From positions 124,001-188,000 of the forward strand of contig CAXXVQ010000001.1 in assembly GCA_963662245.2 (NCBI GenBank): a stretch of DNA of 64,000 bases, written 5' to 3'. This stretch comes from JAFGVL01 sp963662245 (GTDB lineage Bacteria; Bacteroidota; Bacteroidia; Bacteroidales; Paludibacteraceae). The notes beneath the pieces are model-generated. The model ran no database searches. It was not told where the DNA came from and worked only from the letters and a program-made list of their open reading frames with translations. Both the position numbers and the translations under genes were made by a program. Of this stretch, positions 59,469 through 64,000 are shown in pieces (position 1 is the first letter of the stretch; every line of letters begins with the position of its first letter).

Positions 59469-60842
59469 ATGGCAAAAACTAAATCAGTATTCGTTTGTAC
59501 AAACTGCGGTGTAGAAGCTGCAAAATGGGTAGGAAAATGCCCTTCGTGTGGAGAATGGAATACTTTTGTAGAAGAGTTAGTAAGAAAGGACGCAACACCT
59601 AAACTAGCTTATGCAACGGATAAAGACTCAAAAAGCAATAAACCCCAGTTACTTTCAGATATTGAGGTTCAAAACGAACCAAGAATAAATACTCAATGTG
59701 GAGAATTCAACCGCGTACTAGGCGGTGGTCTAGTTCCAGGTTCTCTGGTGCTTATAGGTGGCGAACCCGGAATTGGTAAATCAACCCTTGTACTACAAGT
59801 AGTACTACAGATGCAAGGCAAGAAAACCCTATATGTATCGGGTGAAGAAAGTGCCAAACAACTAAAACTGCGTGCAGAAAGAATTTCTGTTAAAAATGAC
59901 TCTTGCTATATCGTAAGTGAAACCTCACTTGAGCAAGTTTTTGTTCATATCAAAAACATACAGCCGGAATTAGTCATTATTGATTCAATACAAACGATGT
60001 ATACAGAGTTAGCCGAATCCTCACCGGGGTCTATTACTCAAATTCGCGAATGTTCTGCATCGATACTTCGCTATGCAAAGGAGAATAACACTCCTGTCCT
60101 GCTTATTGGGCACATCACAAAAGATGGCAACATTGCCGGACCAAAGATCTTGGAACATATCGTAGACACAGTTCTTCAGTTTGAAGGCGACCAACACTAT
60201 ATGTACAGAATTCTGCGTGCAGCTAAAAACCGTTTTGGAAGCACTTCTGAACTAGGAATTTTCGAGATGCGCCAAGAAGGTTTACGCGAGGTTTCCAATC
60301 CATCCGAACTACTACTTTCTCAAGACCATGAAGGAATGAGCGGTGTAGCAATTGCAGCAGCCATTGAAGGTATCCGTCCTTTCCTGATTGAGGTACAAGC
60401 TTTGGTTAGTACAGCTGCTTATGGAACTCCACAACGCTCAGCAACAGGCTTTGATACTCGACGCCTAAACATGCTGCTAGCGGTACTGGAAAAAAGAGCC
60501 GGATTCAAATTAGCTCAAAAAGATGTTTTCCTAAACATTGCCGGAGGATTAAAAGTAAATGACCCTGCAATAGACTTGGCAGTTATGGCATCAGTGCTTT
60601 CATCAAACTTTGATATTGCAATTGAAAGACAAATCGCTTTAACAGGAGAAGTTGGCTTATCAGGAGAAATTCGCCCTATCAACAGAATTGAGCAGCGAAT
60701 AGCTGAAGCTGAAAAACTTGGATTTAAAAAGATAATTATCCCATCTAGCAATGCTAAAGGGCTAAATAATGCTGACTATAAAATTGAAGTAGTGCCGGTA
60801 AGAAAGGTTGAAGAAGCATTTAGAATACTATTTAAAAATTAA
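59469..60842 (+). CDS. radA: DNA repair protein RadA
   Basis: A 457-residue RecA-like branch-migration ATPase. It opens with a four-cysteine zinc finger (FVCTNCGVEAAKWVGKCPSC). The ATPase core has Walker A IGGEPGIGKSTLVLQV near residue 97 and the RadA-specific KNRFGSTSELGIFEM near 255. A Lon protease-like domain follows (LNIAGGLKVNDPAIDLAVMA, GEVGLSGEIRPINRIEQRI). Length and order are standard. It is monocistronic with its own promoter and terminator. Confidence 0.95.
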   Translation: MAKTKSVFVCTNCGVEAAKWVGKCPSCGEWNTFVEELVRKDATPKLAYATDKDSKSNKPQLLSDIEVQNEPRINTQCGEFNRVLGGGLVPGSLVLIGGEPGIGKSTLVLQVVLQMQGKKTLYVSGEESAKQLKLRAERISVKNDSCYIVSETSLEQVFVHIKNIQPELVIIDSIQTMYTELAESSPGSITQIRECSASILRYAKENNTPVLLIGHITKDGNIAGPKILEHIVDTVLQFEGDQHYMYRILRAAKNRFGSTSELGIFEMRQEGLREVSNPSELLLSQDHEGMSGVAIAAAIEGIRPFLIEVQALVSTAAYGTPQRSATGFDTRRLNMLLAVLEKRAGFKLAQKDVFLNIAGGLKVNDPAIDLAVMASVLSSNFDIAIERQIALTGEVGLSGEIRPINRIEQRIAEAEKLGFKKIIIPSSNAKGLNNADYKIEVVPVRKVEEAFRILFKN

Positions 60843-60845
60843 AAA

Positions 60846-60879
60846 ACGCTCGTTTAATATTAAGCGAGCGTTTTTTTTT
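60846..60879. terminator. Bidirectional terminator between radA and the glycoside hydrolase gene
   Basis: CGCTCG/CGAGCG with inner TAATATTA, flanked by A6 and T9, 3 bp past the radA stop and abutting the stop of the convergent gene. Confidence 0.88.
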
Positions 60880-62389
60880 AAAATCTTCTTACTATATAAT
60901 TCTTAGCAGTACTCTCTTTTCGATATTTATTAACTGAAGTGACCACAAACGAATAAGAACCCATAATTGGGGTTGCATAATTTGTTATATCAAAACTAGT
61001 TTCTGTAGTCACACCTAAAATATTATCAGCATTATTCATATCACCAATATCTTTTCCTTTAAAGGCATACACAACATAATACGACACTTGCTTTCCACCT
61101 TCTTCTTCCACTTGATTCCACGAAAGTTTTAATCGACCATCTTCATTATCAATAGACAATCGTTTTGGTTGTGAAGACGCTTCTGCATCAACATTATTAT
61201 CACAAGGGACTAATGCCGGTTTGGAATAGAAACTATTTTTTAATGAATCATTCAAGCCTTGAAGGTTTTTCATAAATGTTTTCGCACTAAAAAACATCGC
61301 TCCTTCCACAGCCGTATTTTTCTTATTACACTCCATTTGACGCACTAATTCATTTGGAGTTTTCCATGCTTTTGTATGATATTGCTCAAAACCTGAAACA
61401 TACAAACCTGTATACAAATGCTTACCATAAGTATTCTTTGACCACCAATCAACAAGTGTTCTATAATCTAAGTTCTTTTTACCAATCTCCCAGTAAAGCT
61501 GAGGAACAACATAATCAATATCACCATCTTTCAACCATTTAAGCACATCAGCATACAAATCATCATAGTTTGTCAATGCATTTTTGGTTGCTGAACCACG
61601 AGGGTCTTGTCCTTTATGTCTCCAAACCCCAAACGGACTAATCCCAAACTCTACCCACGGTTTAATTGACTTAATCGTTTTGCTTAACTGCTTAATAGTA
61701 ATATTTACATTATCTCTGCGCCAATCATCTTTATGCGTAAACCCTCTCGCATCCTTAAAGAATGAAGCATTATCAGGAAACTTCTTATGAGCAACCGGGT
61801 ATGGATAAAAGTAGTCGTCAAAATGAATTGCATCCAAATCATAGTTCTCAACTATCTCTTTTACAATATTATTCAAATACTCTCGTGTTTCTTTCAAACC
61901 AGGATCAAAATAATATTTACCATCATACTCAACGAATAAATGGCGTTTTTTATTAAAGATATGATCTTTACTAAATAAAGAAACATCGTTATAATTTAAT
62001 GCACGATAAGGATTTATCCACACATGCACCTCCATACAACGCCTGTGAGCTTCATCGATAATAAATTTTAATGGATCATAATATGGATATGGAGCCACCC
62101 CTTGCTTACCTGAAAGCCACATACACCATGGCTCAATACATGAAGGGTAAAACACATCGGCACAAGGACGCGCTTGAAATACAACTGTATTGATATTATT
62201 AGCCTTAAACTCATCAAGCATCTTTATCATCTCAGCCTTTTGCTGGTCAGAAGACAAACCTTTTGAGGATGGCCAATCAATATTAGTCACGGTAGCTATC
62301 CATACTGCCCTCATTTCCCTTTTTGGAGAATTTGCAATCGTAGAATGTAAAACAAGAAAAAACAGAGCAATAACCGATATAGAACGCAT
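60878..62389 (-). CDS. Family 10-like glycoside hydrolase (DUF187/GHL10), exported
   Basis: A 503-residue protein with a signal peptide (MRSISVIALFFLVLHSTIA). A TIM-barrel GHL10 domain covers about residues 25-340: REMRAVWIATVTNIDWPSSK, INTVVFQARPCADVFYPSCI, MEVHVWINPYRALN, DAIHFDDYFYPYP and VVPQLYWEIG. A fibronectin type III-like domain covers about 410-500 (RLKLSWNQVEEEGGKQVSYY). The acidic residues in HFDDYF and the surrounding barrel are the presumed catalytic site. Homologues include YngK. The substrate is unknown; peptidoglycan or surface glycan is plausible. A -7 box TATCTTTG (minus strand, 62423-62430) lies 34 bp upstream. Confidence 0.87.
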   Translation of the reverse strand: MRSISVIALFFLVLHSTIANSPKREMRAVWIATVTNIDWPSSKGLSSDQQKAEMIKMLDEFKANNINTVVFQARPCADVFYPSCIEPWCMWLSGKQGVAPYPYYDPLKFIIDEAHRRCMEVHVWINPYRALNYNDVSLFSKDHIFNKKRHLFVEYDGKYYFDPGLKETREYLNNIVKEIVENYDLDAIHFDDYFYPYPVAHKKFPDNASFFKDARGFTHKDDWRRDNVNITIKQLSKTIKSIKPWVEFGISPFGVWRHKGQDPRGSATKNALTNYDDLYADVLKWLKDGDIDYVVPQLYWEIGKKNLDYRTLVDWWSKNTYGKHLYTGLYVSGFEQYHTKAWKTPNELVRQMECNKKNTAVEGAMFFSAKTFMKNLQGLNDSLKNSFYSKPALVPCDNNVDAEASSQPKRLSIDNEDGRLKLSWNQVEEEGGKQVSYYVVYAFKGKDIGDMNNADNILGVTTETSFDITNYATPIMGSYSFVVTSVNKYRKESTAKNYIVRRF

Positions 62390-62579
62390 AACTTATTTTG
62401 TGATAATTTTAAAAAAGTCGTGCAAAGATATAATAATGAATAGGCTTTCGAAATAGGGAAATCTGTTAAATAATAGTTATTTAAAACTACCTCAAAAGAT
62501 TTTAACATGGAAAACTTATTGTTAATGGAGATTTAACAAGAAAATACTATAAAAACAACCTGTTGAAAACTATTTTTTG

Positions 62580-62587
62580 TAATTTTG
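62580..62587 (+). promoter_or_regulatory. -7 box upstream of the sigma-54-type regulator gene
   Basis: TAATTTTG, 52 bp before the ATG at 62640; a TTG lies 14 bp upstream, which is shorter than optimal. The rest of the 250-bp divergent gap holds only the promoter of the hydrolase gene. Confidence 0.45.
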
Positions 62588-62639
62588 TCAGTCTAGCATG
62601 AAAAATTTTCAGTATCACACATTCTCAAAATAAAAAAAT

Positions 62640-63860
62640 ATGCAACTATCTGAAATACAAATGATAAAACAAAGGTTTTCAATTATTGGAAACTCTTCTT
62701 TATTAAATAGAGCAATAGAAGTTGCGGTTCAAGTAGCACCTACTGATTTATCGGTACTAATTACAGGTGAAAGTGGCGTTGGTAAAGAAAACCTTGCAAA
62801 AATAATTCACCAACACAGCCACCGTAAACACGGATCATATATTGCCGTTAACTGTGGAGCCATCCCAAAAGGAACTGTTGATTCCGAATTATTCGGCCAT
62901 GAAAAAGGCTCATATACAGATGCTAAAACCGAAAGAAAGGGATATTTTGAAGTTGCAGAAGGTGGTACAATTTTTCTAGACGAAGTAGGTGAACTACCCC
63001 TTGATGTACAATCAAAATTACTTCGTGTACTGGAAAGCAAAGAATATATGCGCATTGGTTCATCTAAGATTCAAAAATCAAATGTGCGAGTTATTGCTGC
63101 AACCAACTTAAATATGTCTGAAGCCATATACGATGGACGATTCAGAGAAGACTTATACTATCGATTAAACACAATTCCTATAACGGTACCACCTTTACGC
63201 GAAAGAAAAGAAGATATCCTTTTACTATTCCGCAAGTTTTCATCTGACTTTGCAGACAAATACCAAAGACCAGCAGTACGACTAACAGAAGATGCTCAAC
63301 AACTTTTAGCAAATTACTACTGGCCTGGAAATATCAGACAATTAAAAAACATTGCGGAACAAATTTCCATTATAGAACAACAAAGAGATATTGACGCCCA
63401 AGCATTACGGATTTATTTACCCAACAATGAAGGGCAACACCTCCCTACTCTTTACAATGCGAGAAATGAAGAAAAATCTTTTAACAGCGAAAGGGAAATT
63501 CTGTATCAAGTCTTATTTGACATGAAAAAAGACATGAATGACCTCAAACGCTTGGTACATGACATCATCAATAATCAGAACACAAACTTCTCTGATATTG
63601 ATTTTGAAAAACATTACCCAATACTAAATGATCAAGAAAACCTCTATCCTAGTAATGGAAATACCGGCAAGATTCACGAAAGTCAAATCCAAGACACTGA
63701 AGAATATGTAGAGGAAAGCCTTTCATTGGTAGAAGTAGAAAAAGAGATAATCAAAAAAGCACTGGAAAAACACAATGGGAAACGCAAATATGCTGCACAA
63801 GATTTAGACATTTCAGAACGCACATTGTACAGAAAAATAAAAGAATACGGTCTTGAATAA
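62640..63860 (+). CDS. Sigma-54-dependent-type transcriptional regulator (AAA+ and Fis HTH)
   Basis: A 406-residue enhancer-binding-type protein without a receiver domain. The AAA+ core covers about 12-250: Walker A LITGESGVGKENLAKII, Walker B GGTIFLDEVGELPLDVQSKL, sensor VIAATNLNMSEA and REDLYYRLNTIPITVPPLRE. The loop that contacts sigma-54, normally GAFTGA, is GSYTDA (SELFGHEKGSYTDAKTERKG). A Fis-type HTH ends the protein (EKEIIKKALEKHNGKRKYAA, DLDISERTLYRKIKEYGL). The region between the ATPase and the HTH is variable and helical. It is followed at once by lptE, so it may form an operon with envelope genes. Confidence 0.88.
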   Translation: MQLSEIQMIKQRFSIIGNSSLLNRAIEVAVQVAPTDLSVLITGESGVGKENLAKIIHQHSHRKHGSYIAVNCGAIPKGTVDSELFGHEKGSYTDAKTERKGYFEVAEGGTIFLDEVGELPLDVQSKLLRVLESKEYMRIGSSKIQKSNVRVIAATNLNMSEAIYDGRFREDLYYRLNTIPITVPPLRERKEDILLLFRKFSSDFADKYQRPAVRLTEDAQQLLANYYWPGNIRQLKNIAEQISIIEQQRDIDAQALRIYLPNNEGQHLPTLYNARNEEKSFNSEREILYQVLFDMKKDMNDLKRLVHDIINNQNTNFSDIDFEKHYPILNDQENLYPSNGNTGKIHESQIQDTEEYVEESLSLVEVEKEIIKKALEKHNGKRKYAAQDLDISERTLYRKIKEYGLE

Positions 63861-63876
63861 AACTACAATTAATTAT

Positions 63877-64000
63877 ATGCTAAGAAAAACGCTTATTGCT
63901 AGCCTACTAATATTAGTAGCAATTTCATGTTCTGTTTCATATAAATTTAACGGAGCATCCATTGATTACACAAAGACGAAAACTATCTCAATCAAAAATT
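63877..64000 (+). CDS. lptE: LptE-like LPS-assembly lipoprotein, amino-terminal part
   Basis: The first 41 codons of a gene that leaves the window. The signal peptide ends in a lipobox (VAISC, cysteine at residue 18), followed by SVSYKFNGASIDYTKTKTIS, which matches the opening of Bacteroidota LptE, the plug of the LptD outer-membrane translocon. In many Bacteroidota it follows a sigma-54-type regulator gene, as here (16-bp gap). Truncated by the window edge, not by mutation. Confidence 0.8.
   Translation, partial: MLRKTLIASLLILVAISCSVSYKFNGASIDYTKTKTISIKN

Noticed and set aside
1..64000. tRNA, rRNA or riboswitch genes
   Set aside because: I looked for cloverleaf ends (including CCA-type acceptor context), rRNA motifs and common riboswitch cores and saw none; a covariance-model scan would be needed to exclude them fully.

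Overview
The window comes from an AT-rich bacterium of the Bacteroidota, most likely the order Bacteroidales; the genus cannot be fixed from sequence alone. The evidence is the batA-batE aerotolerance operon behind moxR/DUF58, Bacteroidetes-type -7 promoter boxes (TAnnTTTG, several preceded by TTG at exactly 19 bp), ECF sigma/FecR regulation, an HU paralogue fused to LysM, BspA-like leucine-rich repeats, and a type II-C CRISPR system with 47-nt repeats and 30-nt spacers.

Layout. 0-5.3 kb: end of a lipid A acyltransferase gene, a family 2 glycosyltransferase, galE with a sugar nucleotidyltransferase, and a phosphohexomutase (envelope sugar supply). 5.3-8.1 kb: a mobile-element island with one IS256-family element, one MITE-like element and one IS982-family element. 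8.1-12.9 kb: clpB, a 546-bp repeat-rich gap, an unrecognised gene and a LuxR-type regulator. 13.3-25.4 kb: the CRISPR-Cas locus, detailed below. 25.7-34.7 kb: rsgA; an operon of DUF2490, DUF4956, VTC domain and a small exported protein; a surface lipoprotein rich in repeats; an ECF sigma/anti-sigma/STN-barrel trio. 34.9-40.6 kb: dapA, a DUF6913-like gene, ligA, an alpha-oxoamine synthase (sphingolipid type) and a TetR regulator. 40.7-49.0 kb: the eight-gene moxR-DUF58-bat operon. 49.2-53.8 kb: HU-LysM, HU, rimO, ftsY, a DUF4295 protein, rpmG and rpmB. 53.9-64.0 kb: cinA, an LRR protein, an M48 protease, a metallophosphoesterase, radA, a family-10-like glycoside hydrolase, a sigma-54-type regulator and the start of lptE.

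The CRISPR locus is the notable part. Its order is tracrRNA (minus strand, upstream of cas9), cas9, a REP-associated tyrosine transposase (RAYT), cas1, a decayed four-helix-bundle gene, cas2, then 52 spacers. Three observations stand out. (1) Every repeat, read on the minus strand, carries a perfect Bacteroidetes -7 box with a near-consensus -33 element at the same 19-bp spacing used by the tracrRNA, ligA and rpmB promoters here. The array may therefore be about 52 individually promoted crRNA units. (2) Minus-strand transcription of the array runs into three strong terminators carried by a 193-bp unit present three times. (3) A family of 33-nt palindromes, presumably the RAYT's REP substrates, brackets the cas genes and has inserted in frame, as 11 codons, inside both cas1 and the transposase gene. 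A different palindrome interrupts the outermost CRISPR repeats at both ends of the array.
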